Notes under the pieces: model-generated | Told to the model about the DNA's origin: nothing | Database searches by the model: none | Seen by the model: only the letters and a program-made list of their open reading frames with translations | DNA from: Lentisphaeria bacterium | GTDB lineage: Bacteria; Verrucomicrobiota; Lentisphaeria; Victivallales; Victivallaceae | Length of the DNA: 33,591 nt | Assembly: GCA_017628235.1 (NCBI GenBank) | Contig: JAGBZM010000033.1 | Span: forward strand, 1 to 33,591 | Direction of reading: 5' to 3' | In this document: one piece after another, positions 1 through 8,870 of the stretch | Numbering within the stretch: the stretch's first letter is position 1 | How the letters are laid out: each line of letters opens with the position of its first letter | Program-made: the position numbers and the translations under genes

Positions 1-188
1 AATTTGTTTCGCCGTTGTCGCTGGCGGCAGTAGCAGCCGGAGCCGACGGCCTGATCATCGAAGTACACAACAATCCCTCCTGCGCCAGATGTGACGGTAT
101 GCAAAGTCTGACTATGCCGGATTTTGAAAAACTGATGCAGAAAACTGCCATGATAAAAGAGGCACAGCTCGCCTGTGCCGCTATGTGA
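1..188 (+). CDS. aroF: 3-deoxy-7-phosphoheptulonate (DAHP) synthase, C-terminal fragment
   Basis: Open from the window edge to a TGA at 186-188, in the frame starting at base 3; only the last 61 residues are present. The peptide contains LSLAAVAAGADGLIIEVH, the typical final barrel strand of type I-beta (AroA/AroF, KDO8P-synthase-like) DAHP synthases, where the glutamate and histidine belong to the metal/phosphate site. The enzyme condenses PEP and erythrose-4-phosphate at the entry of the shikimate pathway. pheA follows after 12 bases, so the pair probably forms an aromatic amino acid operon. The 5' part, including any N-terminal regulatory domain, lies outside the window. Confidence 0.85.
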   Translation, partial: FVSPLSLAAVAAGADGLIIEVHNNPSCARCDGMQSLTMPDFEKLMQKTAMIKEAQLACAAM

Positions 189-200
189 AAGAGGTGAAAA

Positions 201-1340
201 ATGGATATTTCTGAAGCAAGAAAAGAGATCGACCGGATCGACAGTGAAATGCTTTCACTCTTTGCCAGACGCATGGAATTGGGCGGAGTTATCGGGAAGT
301 TGAAAGCAAATAAGCATCTGCCGATCGAAAATCCTGAACGTGAACGGGAGATTCTGCTGAAGATCTCCCGGGAATCCGGCAGTGAATTGCAAAGCTGCGC
401 CCGGATATTGTTTTCCACCCTCTTTGAGTTGAATAAATCTTTCCAGCGGCGCAAACTTGCGGAAAATGGTACATTTGCCCGGAAACTTGCTGATTCTCTG
501 ACCGGTACTGCCGCGCTGTTTCCCGCCACCGCCAAGGTCGGCTGCTGCGGAGTGCCGGGAGCTTACGCCCAGCTGGCCGCTGACCGCTTTTTTCAATTGG
601 CGGATATCACCTATTTCAATGATTTCAGCGCAGTGTTTCAGGCTGTGGAAAAGAAACTCTGCCGTTACGGGGTCCTGCCGATCGAAAATTCCACTTCCGG
701 GACGATCGATCAGGTTTACGATCTGATGCTTGATCACCGTTTCCATATTGTCCGCAGCTGCCGTCTGCAGGTCAGACATGCCCTGCTGCTGCCGCCGGGA
801 GCTGAAATCAGCCGGATAAAAGAGGTCATCTCTCATGAACAGGGGTTGAAACAGTGTGCCAATTTTCTGAAAACTCTCGGCGATGTAAAGACTTCCACTG
901 CCGGCAGCACCGCACTGGCCGCCCGGATCGTCAGTACTTCCGGCCGGGATGACATTGCTGCCATCGCCAGTATGGAGTGTGCCGGGATCTACAATCTGTC
1001 CGTTGCCGCCGACAATATTCAGGATCAGGATTCCAATTACACCCGCTTCATCTGCATTTCCCGTGAACCGGAGATATATCCGGGCGCATCGAAAATCAGC
1101 ATCATGGGAACCTTGCCCCATAAACCCGGCGCACTCTACCGGCTGTTGGCACGGTTCGCGGTTCTGGGGGTGAATCTGACCAAACTGGAGAGCCGTCCCC
1201 GGCGCGGCGGAAGCTTTGAATATATGTTTTATTTTGATTTTGAAGCATCCCCGGCCGATCCGGAGATCCGGATGCTGCTGGAGGAACTGGTCTCCGATGG
1301 CGGCAAATTCACCTTTTTAGGCAGTTACAGTGAAATTTGA
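201..1340 (+). CDS. pheA: Bifunctional chorismate mutase / prephenate dehydratase
   Basis: 379 residues, the usual length of a fused P-protein. Residues 1-88 form an AroQ-type chorismate mutase helix bundle (EIDRIDSEMLSLFARRMEL). Residues about 110-290 form the prephenate dehydratase domain, with GVPGAYAQLAADRFF, ENSTSGTIDQVYDL and the catalytic TRF motif in NYTRFICI. A C-terminal ACT domain carries GALY (in HKPGALYRLL) and ESRP (330-333), the phenylalanine-binding signature, so feedback inhibition by Phe is expected. It converts chorismate through prephenate to phenylpyruvate. AGAGGTG lies 6 bases before the ATG. It follows the DAHP synthase gene directly. Confidence 0.95.
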   Translation: MDISEARKEIDRIDSEMLSLFARRMELGGVIGKLKANKHLPIENPEREREILLKISRESGSELQSCARILFSTLFELNKSFQRRKLAENGTFARKLADSLTGTAALFPATAKVGCCGVPGAYAQLAADRFFQLADITYFNDFSAVFQAVEKKLCRYGVLPIENSTSGTIDQVYDLMLDHRFHIVRSCRLQVRHALLLPPGAEISRIKEVISHEQGLKQCANFLKTLGDVKTSTAGSTALAARIVSTSGRDDIAAIASMECAGIYNLSVAADNIQDQDSNYTRFICISREPEIYPGASKISIMGTLPHKPGALYRLLARFAVLGVNLTKLESRPRRGGSFEYMFYFDFEASPADPEIRMLLEELVSDGGKFTFLGSYSEI

Positions 1341-1355
1341 AGTTGCTTTTTTCGC

Positions 1356-1384
1356 TTGAAAAATATGTTTTCAGGTGATATATT
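1356..1384 (+). promoter_or_regulatory. leuS promoter (TTGAAA-17-TATATT)
   Basis: TTGAAA at 1356-1361 and TATATT at 1379-1384 are separated by exactly 17 bp. The predicted start is near 1391, about 40 bases before the leuS ATG. The same hexamers recur at several other operons in the window. Confidence 0.7.
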
Positions 1385-1402
1385 ACCTGTGAAACATATT
1401 TT
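1360..1402. repeat. Long imperfect palindrome centred on the leuS -10 box
   Basis: The left arm 1360-1376 (AAAATATGTTTTCAGGT) is complementary to the right arm 1385-1402 (ACCTGTGAAACATATTTT) apart from one small bulge. The 8-base loop (1377-1384) contains the whole -10 hexamer. As RNA from upstream it would fold into a long stem ending in a T run, so it could terminate pheA transcripts. As DNA it is operator-like. Which role applies cannot be decided from sequence. Confidence 0.6.
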
Positions 1403-1429
1403 TTATTGATATTTGCAGGGAGATGATTT

Positions 1430-3982
1430 ATGAATCCGGAATATGATTTTTCGGCCATTGAGAAAAAATGGCAGCGTTTCTGGGAAGAGAACAAAACTTT
1501 CCGGGCAGAAGATTTGGCGGATAAACCGAAATATTACTGTCTGGATATGTTCCCGTATCCGTCGGGAGCCGGTCTGCATGTGGGCCATCCGGAGGGGTAT
1601 ACGGCAACTGATATCGTTTGCCGCTACAAGCGGATGAAAGGTTTTAACGTGCTTCATCCGATGGGATGGGATGCATTCGGTCTGCCCGCCGAACAGTATG
1701 CGGTCGATACCGGAACCCATCCGGCGATCACGACTGAAAAAAATATCAATCACTTCCGCGAACAGATCAAATCCCTCGGTTTCAGTTACGATTGGGACCG
1801 GGAGATCAATACTACCGATGTCGATTACTACAAGTGGACCCAGTGGATCTTTATGCAGCTGCATAAAAAGGGTTTGGCTTATCTGGATGAAGTGGCGGTG
1901 AATTGGTGTCCGGCTCTGGGAACGGTTCTGGCCAATGAAGAGGTCATCAACGGCCGCAGTGAACGCGGCGACCACCCCGTTGAACGCCGCCCGATGAAAC
2001 AGTGGATGCTCAAAATCACTGAATATGCGGAAAGATTGCTCAACGATCTGGATGAACTTGACTGGCCCGAAGGCATCAAAGAGATGCAGCGCAACTGGAT
2101 CGGCAAATCCATCGGTGCGGAAGTCATTTTCCAAACCACCTGCGGTGAAAGTGTCACCGTTTACACCACCCGTCCGGATACTCTTTTCGGCGCGACTTAC
2201 ATGGTTCTGGCTCCGGAACATCCGCTGGTGGACAAGCTGACTTCCGCTGAATGCCGTCAGGCGGTTGAAGCCTACCGGGATGCCGCCGGCAAAAAAAGCG
2301 ATCTGGCCCGGGCCGAATCCACTGAAAAAACCGGTGCATTCACCGGTGCTTATGCGATCAATCCTGTCAATGGAGATAAAATCCCCATCTGGATCGCGGA
2401 TTATGTGCTGATTTCCTACGGTACCGGTGCGATCATGGCGGTGCCGGCACACGATACCCGCGACTTTGAATTTGCTCAGGTTTTCGATCTGCCGGTGAAG
2501 TGCATCATCGCTCCGGATGCGGCAGCGGCTCAGGCCGAAGGTGTCGATCTGGAAGCGGTTCTCGCCGGTAAGGCCTGCTGGACGGGGGAAGGCAAACTGA
2601 TAAATTCCGCCAATGCCGACGGTCTGGATCTCAATGGTCTCTCGGTCAAAGATTCCAAACCGGCCGCCACCAGATGGCTCGCTGACCGCAATATGGGACG
2701 CGAAGCGGTGAAGTACAAATTGCGCGACTGGCTTTTCAGCCGTCAGCGTTACTGGGGGGAACCTTTCCCGATCATCCACTATGAGGATGGTTCAGTGGAA
2801 TTGGTCAGCGAGAGTGAATTGCCGGTAGCTCTGCCGGAGATGCCGGATTTCAAACCCAGCGGCACCGGTGAACCGCCTTTGAGCAAGGCCGGAGAGTGGC
2901 TCAATTACACCGATCCGGTCACCGGACGCAAGGGCCGCCGCGAAACCAATACCATGCCGCAGTGGGCCGGTTCTTGCTGGTATTATCTGCGTTATATCGA
3001 TCCCAGAAATACGGAAGCAGCATGGGATAAGAAGTTGGAAAAATACTGGCTGCCGGTCGATCTTTATGTCGGCGGCGCGGAACATGCCGTACTGCATCTG
3101 CTTTATGCCCGTTTCTGGCACAAAGTCCTCTATGATCTGGGCTATGTCCACTGCAAAGAACCTTTTACCAAACTGGTCAATCAGGGTATGATTCTGGGCA
3201 TTTCTTATAAAGATTCCCGGGGCGCGCTGGTACCGACCGATCAGGTGGATTTCACTGCTAATGGTCCTGTTCGCAAAAGTGACGGCGAAGCATTGGTCGA
3301 ATTCCCGGCGAAAATGTCCAAGAGTCTGCGCAATGTGGTCAATCCGGACGATGTCATCGCCCGTTACGGTGCCGACAGTATGCGCCTTTATGAGATGTTC
3401 ATGGGGCCGCTGGAAGCGGTCAAACCCTGGAATACTGCCGGGGTGGAGGGCGTACACCGTTTCCTGAAAAAGGCTTACCGGGTCATCGGACTTACTCCGG
3501 TGGTCGATGAACCGATGAGCAAAGAGCTGGAACGCATTGTACATGCCGCGATCAAAAAGGTCGGTTCGGATCTGGAGACTTTCGGCTTCAATACCGCCAT
3601 CAGTGCGATGATGGTCTGCTTGAATGAATTGGCAAAATTGTCCGCCATCCCCCGGGAAGCTGCAGAAAAATTCACTTTGCTGCTTGCTCCGTTCGCACCC
3701 CATCTGGCCGAGGAACTCTGGGAAAATCTCGGACACAGCAGCACACTGGCATACGAAAAATTCCCGGAATATGATGAAGCTGTCCTGCAGGTCAGTGAAG
3801 TCGAAATTCTGGTGCAGGTACTCGGCCGGCCCAAGGCCCGCGTGATGATGCCGGTGGATTGTGATGCCAAAACTGCAGAAAGCATCGCTCTGGCCGATGA
3901 GACGGTCCAGGCTGCTCTCGGCGGCAAGACTCCGAAAAAGGTCATCTTTGTCAAAGGGCGTCTGGTCAATATCGTTATTTGA
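1430..3982 (+). CDS. leuS: Leucyl-tRNA synthetase
   Basis: 850 residues, a normal size for bacterial LeuRS, a class Ia synthetase that charges tRNA-Leu in the cytosol. The HIGH-like motif is HVGH at residues 50-53 ([19 protein letters not shown]), and KMSKS lies at 628-632. The inserted CP1 editing domain is recognisable from [19 protein letters not shown] and the [19 protein letters not shown] block, which hydrolyses mischarged tRNA. A C-terminal anticodon-binding region follows ([11 protein letters not shown]). AGGGAG precedes the ATG. The promoter and palindrome immediately upstream suggest independent regulation from pheA. Confidence 0.97.
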   Translation: MNPEYDFSAIEKKWQRFWEENKTFRAEDLADKPKYYCLDMFPYPSGAGLHVGHPEGYTATDIVCRYKRMKGFNVLHPMGWDAFGLPAEQYAVDTGTHPAITTEKNINHFREQIKSLGFSYDWDREINTTDVDYYKWTQWIFMQLHKKGLAYLDEVAVNWCPALGTVLANEEVINGRSERGDHPVERRPMKQWMLKITEYAERLLNDLDELDWPEGIKEMQRNWIGKSIGAEVIFQTTCGESVTVYTTRPDTLFGATYMVLAPEHPLVDKLTSAECRQAVEAYRDAAGKKSDLARAESTEKTGAFTGAYAINPVNGDKIPIWIADYVLISYGTGAIMAVPAHDTRDFEFAQVFDLPVKCIIAPDAAAAQAEGVDLEAVLAGKACWTGEGKLINSANADGLDLNGLSVKDSKPAATRWLADRNMGREAVKYKLRDWLFSRQRYWGEPFPIIHYEDGSVELVSESELPVALPEMPDFKPSGTGEPPLSKAGEWLNYTDPVTGRKGRRETNTMPQWAGSCWYYLRYIDPRNTEAAWDKKLEKYWLPVDLYVGGAEHAVLHLLYARFWHKVLYDLGYVHCKEPFTKLVNQGMILGISYKDSRGALVPTDQVDFTANGPVRKSDGEALVEFPAKMSKSLRNVVNPDDVIARYGADSMRLYEMFMGPLEAVKPWNTAGVEGVHRFLKKAYRVIGLTPVVDEPMSKELERIVHAAIKKVGSDLETFGFNTAISAMMVCLNELAKLSAIPREAAEKFTLLLAPFAPHLAEELWENLGHSSTLAYEKFPEYDEAVLQVSEVEILVQVLGRPKARVMMPVDCDAKTAESIALADETVQAALGGKTPKKVIFVKGRLVNIVI

Positions 3983-3998
3983 AACAGCAGGTGATGAG

Positions 3999-4427
3999 AT
4001 GAAATTTACGGTGAAATCGATTTCGCTGGCGGTGGTTTTGATGCTGCTTTGCGGGTGTGAAGTGGTCCGTTTGAGTAACGGAAAATATGAATCGACTCTG
4101 CCGGGACGGGGGGATTTCGCTGCGGTGTACGGAGATTTGATCATTTTGCGTCTGCGTAATCCGATCAATGAATCCGGTACCGGTGACGGTTACTGGGATT
4201 GGGGCGGCAAATACAAGGTCATTGACGGCAATACGATCGAATTGGATATGGATCGGGAGACCGGGCGCAACTGGAAGTTTTACTACGAGCTGCGCAAGCA
4301 GGACAATGCGATCCGGGTGCTGGATCACCGGGCGGAAAACAGTTTCCGGCTGGAATACATCCCGGCAGTACCTGATAACCGGAGAAATCCGGTCAATTCT
4401 CCGGCATCTTATCCGGTTTACAAGTAA
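3999..4427 (+). CDS. Small hypothetical lipoprotein
   Basis: 142 residues from ATG 3999. The open frame extends further upstream into leuS, but this start has a GTGATGAG ribosome-site-like stretch and gives a clean signal: a basic MKFTVK start, a hydrophobic core and the lipobox LCGC with Cys at about residue 23. The mature part is small, charged and rich in aromatic residues (GDGYWDWGGKYKV, GRNWKFYYELRK), resembling a small beta-barrel or META-like fold; I do not recognise a family. It begins 16 bases after leuS and may be cotranscribed with it. Exported and lipid-anchored is a fair inference; function is unknown. Confidence 0.75.
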   Translation: MKFTVKSISLAVVLMLLCGCEVVRLSNGKYESTLPGRGDFAAVYGDLIILRLRNPINESGTGDGYWDWGGKYKVIDGNTIELDMDRETGRNWKFYYELRKQDNAIRVLDHRAENSFRLEYIPAVPDNRRNPVNSPASYPVYK

Positions 4428-4440
4428 ATTCAATAACCGT

Positions 4441-4517
4441 GCTCTCTTAGCTCAGTTGGATAGAGCGGCTCCCTCCTAAGGAGCAGGCCGCGCGTTCGAT
4501 TCGCGCAGAGAGCACCA
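4441..4517 (+). tRNA. tRNA-Arg(CCU)
   Basis: Complete cloverleaf: acceptor stem GCTCTCT (4441-4447) pairs with AGAGAGC (4507-4513); D-stem GCTC/GAGC; anticodon stem GCTCC/GGAGC enclosing loop CTCCTAA, hence anticodon CCT, reading AGG; five-base variable loop; T-stem GCGCG (4490-4494) and CGCGC (4502-4506) around TTCGATT. Discriminator A and CCA are encoded (4514-4517). Seven T residues follow the CCA directly and may help termination. Confidence 0.96.
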
Positions 4518-4545
4518 TTTTTTTGTCCGCTTCCGGGAGGCGGGA

Positions 4546-5256
4546 TCATTCAGTTTTGGCGTAAAGCAGATGCTGACAATTGTCGCAATGTTCGATTTTG
4601 CCTTTGGATAATTCGTTGGCGGTCTGCAGTGTCACGCGCATATGGCAGTTGCCGCAGCAGCCATTATCCAGCTCTGTCAGCGGCGGAGTATTGTCCTTGC
4701 CTTTAAGCAGCCGGTTATAGGTGGTCAGCAATTCGTCTCTCACATTGGCCGCGAGAACGGGGCGGTCCTTGAGGGCCTGGTCGATTTCGGCTTTCACAGT
4801 CTTGGAAAAGGCCAGCAGCTCTTCAAATTCAGTGCGGGCATTGCGTAATTCCAGAGCATTGGAGCGTTTGATCTTTTCCGCTTTTTCCTTCAATTCAGCG
4901 ACCAGATCGAGTTTGAGGATCAGCTCCTCTTCTATCTCACCGATCTTGCGTTTGTTGTCGGCGATCTGGGCGAGCATGGCCTGATATTCGTTATTTTTCT
5001 TGACCAGTGCGGATTGCTGCTGCAGCTTCTGGCTGTCGGCGGTCAGTCTGGCGATTTCCGCTTCGCTGCTTTTGATGGCGAGTTCCTCTTTTTTGACGGC
5101 ATCGGCAGCGGCGGCGGTGGCGGCATTCAACTTGTCCCGGCGGGCGATGATAGCATCCATTTCTTTGGGAAGCAATTGCAAACGCTGTTCCATTCCTTTG
5201 CGCCGCAAATCCGCTTCCTGCAATATCAACAATGCTTCCAAACTGGGGTCGGTCAT
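4546..5256 (-). CDS. Coiled-coil protein with C4 zinc ribbon (COG1579 type)
   Basis: 236 residues from the ATG at 5256, chosen because AAGGAGT lies 12 bases upstream; the frame is open 11 codons further. Residues about 10-170 are strongly heptad-like, rich in K, E, L and A (two long antiparallel helices expected). The C-terminus carries a zinc ribbon, CCGNC at 200-204 and CDNC at 224-227. This architecture matches the CT398/COG1579 family, whose proposed role in nucleic-acid or flagellar/secretion-related functions is not settled. It is transcribed away from nusA from its own perfect promoter and converges on the tRNA gene. Confidence 0.85.
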   Translation of the reverse strand: MTDPSLEALLILQEADLRRKGMEQRLQLLPKEMDAIIARRDKLNAATAAAADAVKKEELAIKSSEAEIARLTADSQKLQQQSALVKKNNEYQAMLAQIADNKRKIGEIEEELILKLDLVAELKEKAEKIKRSNALELRNARTEFEELLAFSKTVKAEIDQALKDRPVLAANVRDELLTTYNRLLKGKDNTPPLTELDNGCCGNCHMRVTLQTANELSKGKIEHCDNCQHLLYAKTE

Positions 5257-5308
5257 GATTTTTGTACTCCTTGAAATAGTTATCTGCAATTACTTCGTAA
5301 TACGGAAG

Positions 5309-5337
5309 AATATACGGCAACTTTGCCCCGATGTCAA
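5309..5337 (-). promoter_or_regulatory. Promoter of the zinc-ribbon gene (TTGACA-17-TATATT)
   Basis: On the minus strand TTGACA (5337-5332) and TATATT (5314-5309) are separated by 17 bp, a full consensus sigma-70-type promoter. The predicted start is about 45 bases before the ATG at 5256. Confidence 0.75.
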
Positions 5338-5387
5338 GTTATTATAATAAAATAAATTGCAAAAATATGATTTTCGTTTGAATAATG

Positions 5388-5420
5388 GCCGGATTGACAT
5401 CAATATTGTACCAATCCGGC
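5388..5420. repeat. 9-bp inverted repeat upstream of the nusA promoter
   Basis: GCCGGATTG (5388-5396) and CAATCCGGC (5412-5420) are perfect complements around a 15-base spacer. The right arm abuts the nusA -35 box. No T run follows, so it is more likely an operator or protein site than a terminator; its role is unknown. Confidence 0.55.
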
Positions 5421-5449
5421 TTGACAATGACTTGTTTAACATATATATT
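5421..5449 (+). promoter_or_regulatory. nusA operon promoter (TTGACA-17-TATATT)
   Basis: TTGACA at 5421-5426 and TATATT at 5444-5449 with 17 bp between them. A start near 5456 gives a leader of roughly 105 bases before nusA, which contains the attenuator-like hairpin. Confidence 0.75.
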
Positions 5450-5466
5450 ATGAGTGTGAAGGTTTC

Positions 5467-5525
5467 AGACCGGAGAAAAAAATTGTTTTTTTGGATGCCA
5501 AGCGGGACGGTCTGCCCGCTTTTTT
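5467..5525 (+). terminator. Attenuator-like intrinsic terminator in the nusA leader
   Basis: AAGCGGG (5500-5506) pairs with CCCGCTT (5515-5521) around an 8-base loop and runs into six T residues (5520-5525): an intrinsic terminator placed between promoter and gene. The loop bases CGGTCT (5508-5513) are also complementary to AGACCG at 5467-5472, allowing a pseudoknot or a competing fold. An A7/T7 hairpin (5476-5482 with 5486-5492) sits between them. The rest of the 305-base intergenic stretch 5257-5561 holds the two divergent promoters and the inverted repeat. Confidence 0.65.
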
Positions 5526-5561
5526 AGTCCCTTGAAGTGATGAAATGAGGAGGAACATACA

Positions 5562-6800
5562 ATGAGTAATGAGTTATTGACTGTTATTGAATATTTGAGT
5601 CAGAGCCGCAGCATCAGCCGGGAAAATATCATCCGGGCACTGGAAAATGCCATCCTGTCCGCTTCCCGGAAAAGCATTCATCCGGCCAGCGAATTGAAAA
5701 TCAAAATCGACCCGCCTACCGGACGTATTCAGGCCTGGGCGGTGCTGGAAGTGGTCGATCATATCCCGGAAAACAGCGATCAGATTGTTATCGGCCGGGC
5801 GCAGGAGCGTTATCCGGATGTGAAAGTCGGTGACCGCATCGAGTGGGAGGTCACTCCCAGCAACTTCGGGCGGATCGCGGCTCAGGCGGCCCGGCAGAAT
5901 CTTACCCAGCAGCTCCGCCGCGCGGAAAAAGAGAATGTGCAGGAGGAGTTCGCCGGACGGCTCGGACAGATCATTTACGGAACTGTGAAAAAGATCGAGA
6001 CCGGCAATGTCCTGATCGACTTCCAGAAAGCCGAAGGCATCCTGCCGCTGCGCGAACAGATCCGCGAGGAGAAATATGCTCCCGGCGACCGGATCAATGC
6101 CCTGCTGATCAAAATTGATGTCAATTCTTCCGGCCCGGCTCTGGTCGTTTCCCGGACGGTTCCGGAATTTGTAACCAGATTGTTTGAGCGCGAAGTCAGC
6201 GAGATCCATGACGGCGTGGTCACGATCAAAGGCATCGCCCGCGAACCAGGTAAACGCAGCAAGATCGCAGTTGCTTCCAGCGATCCCCGGGTCGATCCGG
6301 TCGGCGCATGTGTCGGCGTGCGCGGCACCCGGGTCAAACGGATCACCGATGAACTCGGAGCCGAAAGAGTCGATATCGTACCATTCGATGAGGATATCGC
6401 CGTTTATGTTTCCAATGCCTTGCAGCCCGCCCAGGTGCAGAGCGTGAAAATCGATGAGGAAAACCATGCGCTGCTGGTCATAGTCAATGAGGATCAGTCC
6501 AAAGTCGCTTTCGGCAGAAAAGCGCAGAATGTCCGGCTGGCAGGCAAACTGGTCGGCTGGACCATCAAACTGTGCGATGAAACCAGCAAGGAACGGGCCC
6601 CGTCGATCGAAGAACAGATGAAAATCGCCGCCGGTAAACTGGTGGAGGCATTGAATATTTCAGCCGATGATGCCGCCAGGCTGGTCGCCAGCGGATTCGT
6701 GACCGTCGATGGCCTGAAAGCCGCCGATCCGGAGGCCCTGGAAGCCGTCGAAGAGATCGACCTGAATGCTCTCCGCAACGCGCTGGAGAATCTTGACTGA
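5562..6800 (+). CDS. nusA: Transcription termination/antitermination factor NusA
   Basis: 412 residues. The order is an N-terminal RNA-polymerase-binding domain (1-130, including the conserved MSNELLTVIEYLSQSR-like start), an S1 domain (about 135-200, GQIIYGTVKKIETGNVLIDF), tandem KH domains (200-340, with DPVGACVGVRGTRVKRI and GRKAQNVRLAGKLVGW) and one short C-terminal helix-hairpin-helix unit (ISADDAARLVASGFVTVDGL). It is shorter than the E. coli protein, which has two C-terminal acidic repeats. It modulates pausing, intrinsic termination and antitermination. AGGAGGAAC precedes the ATG. rimP, commonly in front of nusA, is absent here; infB and rbfA follow in the usual order. Confidence 0.96.
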   Translation: MSNELLTVIEYLSQSRSISRENIIRALENAILSASRKSIHPASELKIKIDPPTGRIQAWAVLEVVDHIPENSDQIVIGRAQERYPDVKVGDRIEWEVTPSNFGRIAAQAARQNLTQQLRRAEKENVQEEFAGRLGQIIYGTVKKIETGNVLIDFQKAEGILPLREQIREEKYAPGDRINALLIKIDVNSSGPALVVSRTVPEFVTRLFEREVSEIHDGVVTIKGIAREPGKRSKIAVASSDPRVDPVGACVGVRGTRVKRITDELGAERVDIVPFDEDIAVYVSNALQPAQVQSVKIDEENHALLVIVNEDQSKVAFGRKAQNVRLAGKLVGWTIKLCDETSKERAPSIEEQMKIAAGKLVEALNISADDAARLVASGFVTVDGLKAADPEALEAVEEIDLNALRNALENLD

Positions 6801-6821
6801 CGCATAAGGAGGGTATGAATC

Positions 6822-8870
6822 ATGGATGTAACAGTAAAAAGTCTGGCTAAAAAGTATGGGGTTTCCGCCCGCGATATCGTCCGCGAACTCAATGATCAGG
6901 GGTTCGATGATATTTCAGATGTCAATGACGTGATCCCGGCAGACTCCATCGAATTGGTCGAGTCATACTTCAATGACCTTTATGATACCGAGGAGATCGA
7001 TACTCCGAAAAGTAAACGCGGCAACAAAAATCAGCGCAGCAAAGGGCAGGAAAAGAGTATGCCCAAAGGCAATGAATCCCGCCGCCAGAACAACAGCGGG
7101 GATACCCCCGATGCCATCACTCTTCCATCTCCGGTCATTGTCAAAGATCTGGCTGAAGCTCTCGGCAAACGCCCCAACGAGATCATTACCGAACTTATCA
7201 AACTCGGTGAATTGGCCGGGATCAATCAGGCCATCAGCGATGCCAACGCCAAAAAATTGTGTGCGGCAATGGGCGTGGAACTGACCTTCGGCGCGGCTCC
7301 GAAAGCTGCAGCTCCGGCGGCTCCGGTGCGTAAAGTTGCGGTGGTCGATCCGGCCATGCTCAAAGAACGTCCGCCGGTGGTTACATTCATGGGACACGTC
7401 GATCACGGTAAAACTTCTTTGCAGGATAAAGTGCGTCATACCAATGTCACGGCCGGAGAAGCTGGTGCTATTACCCAGCATATCGGTGCTTCAACGGTGA
7501 AATTCAATGAAAAAGATATCACTTTCATCGACACTCCCGGACACGCGGCTTTCTCCAAAATGCGCGCACGCGGTGCCGATTGTACTGATATCGTGGTGCT
7601 GGTCGTCTCTGCCGCTGAGGGATTCAAACCCCAGACCATCGAAGCAATGAACCATGCGCTCGGAGCCAAAGTACCCATTATCGTGGCTATCAACAAGATC
7701 GACCTGCCTGAAGCTGATCCTGACAAGATCCTGCTCCACATGCAGCAGAATGGTCTGACCAGTGAAGACTGGGGCGGTGATATCGGTACGGTACGGGTTT
7801 CCGCCAAAACCGGTGCGGGCATCCCGGATCTGCTGGAACGTATCCTGCTGGAAGCACAGATGCTGGAACTCAAAGCCAATCCCAAAGCTCCGGCCGACGG
7901 CGTGGTGCTGGAGGCCCAGTTGGAACAGGGATTCGGGCCGACCGCGCATGTGCTGATCCAGGACGGAACTTTGAAAGTCGGAGATTTCGCGCTGTGCGGT
8001 GAACATCACGGCCGGGTCCGTACTCTGATCAACGATAAAGGGGAAAGGGTCAAATCGGTTCCGCCGGGGTTCCCGGTGAAGATCGTCGGCCTTTCCGGTA
8101 TTCCTGAAGCCGGTGACCGTCTGGAGATCTGTTCTTCGGATAAAGAAGCGCGGCAAATCGCTGCGGAAAGGGTCGCCGCCAAACGGCAGGAAACTCTGGC
8201 CAGCAGTGCGATCAATTCCGCAGAGGACCTTTTCAGCAAATTGAATAAGGAAGAGGTCAATTCTCTGAATATCATCATTAAATCCGACGTGCGCGGTTCC
8301 GGTGAGGCGATCGCCCAGTCCCTTGAACAGCTGCCCAGCGAAAAGATCAAAGCCACCGTCGTGGCCAACGGGGTCGGGCCGATCAGTGAAAGCGACATCG
8401 ACCTCGCAGCGGCGACCGATTCTCTGGTGGTCGGTTTCCACGTCCGGGTCAATCCCGGCGTGAACGATCTGGCGAAAAAGCAGGGCGTGGAGATCCGGTT
8501 GTACAGCATTATTTATGAATTGCTTGAAGATATCACCGATGCGCTTGCCGGTAAACTGGAACCGGAACGGAAAGAGAAGATTTCCGGCAGTGCCCGCATC
8601 CTCCAGATCTTTGAATTGAGCAAAGGGCCGAAAATCTGCGGCTGCCGGGTCGATTCCGGGGTGGTCAAAGTCGGTTCCAAAGCGCGGGTCTGGCGCAACC
8701 GTGAACTCATCTACAACGGTGAAGTGGTCAGCTTGCGCCACTTCCGTGACGATGTGCGGGAGGTGAAAGCCGGTCTGGAATGCGGTATCCGTCTGGATAA
8801 CTTCGCTGATTTCATCGAGGGTGATGAGATCGAATTGTACGAAATCGAATATAAAAAGGCAACACTCTGA
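6822..8870 (+). CDS. infB: Translation initiation factor IF-2
   Basis: 682 residues. Two IF2_N-type modules flank a basic linker (about residues 1-55 and 105-155). The G domain follows with G1 GHVDHGKT (191-198), G3 DTPGH, G4 NKID and a SAKTGAG G5. Domains II, III and IV complete the factor, with domain IV binding formyl-Met-tRNA. The N-terminal extension is short compared with E. coli IF-2. AAGGAGGG lies before the ATG, 21 bases after nusA. The stop overlaps the rbfA start by one base, so the two are translationally coupled. Confidence 0.97.
   Translation: MDVTVKSLAKKYGVSARDIVRELNDQGFDDISDVNDVIPADSIELVESYFNDLYDTEEIDTPKSKRGNKNQRSKGQEKSMPKGNESRRQNNSGDTPDAITLPSPVIVKDLAEALGKRPNEIITELIKLGELAGINQAISDANAKKLCAAMGVELTFGAAPKAAAPAAPVRKVAVVDPAMLKERPPVVTFMGHVDHGKTSLQDKVRHTNVTAGEAGAITQHIGASTVKFNEKDITFIDTPGHAAFSKMRARGADCTDIVVLVVSAAEGFKPQTIEAMNHALGAKVPIIVAINKIDLPEADPDKILLHMQQNGLTSEDWGGDIGTVRVSAKTGAGIPDLLERILLEAQMLELKANPKAPADGVVLEAQLEQGFGPTAHVLIQDGTLKVGDFALCGEHHGRVRTLINDKGERVKSVPPGFPVKIVGLSGIPEAGDRLEICSSDKEARQIAAERVAAKRQETLASSAINSAEDLFSKLNKEEVNSLNIIIKSDVRGSGEAIAQSLEQLPSEKIKATVVANGVGPISESDIDLAAATDSLVVGFHVRVNPGVNDLAKKQGVEIRLYSIIYELLEDITDALAGKLEPERKEKISGSARILQIFELSKGPKICGCRVDSGVVKVGSKARVWRNRELIYNGEVVSLRHFRDDVREVKAGLECGIRLDNFADFIEGDEIELYEIEYKKATL

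Noticed and set aside
1403-2779. 458-residue minus-strand frame over leuS
   Set aside because: Lies antisense to a clear LeuRS; its length comes from codon bias on the other strand, and no family or ribosome site is seen.
2792-4168. 458-residue minus-strand frame over leuS and the lipoprotein gene
   Set aside because: Shadow of the real plus-strand genes, without recognisable motifs.
4168-4479. 103-residue frame running into the tRNA
   Set aside because: Ends in translated tRNA sequence (LLAQLDRAAPS), a known annotation artefact.
4518-4545. Short hairpin between the tRNA and the zinc-ribbon gene
   Set aside because: The T run precedes the stem on the plus strand and no T run follows on the minus strand, so it is not a standard terminator for either gene.
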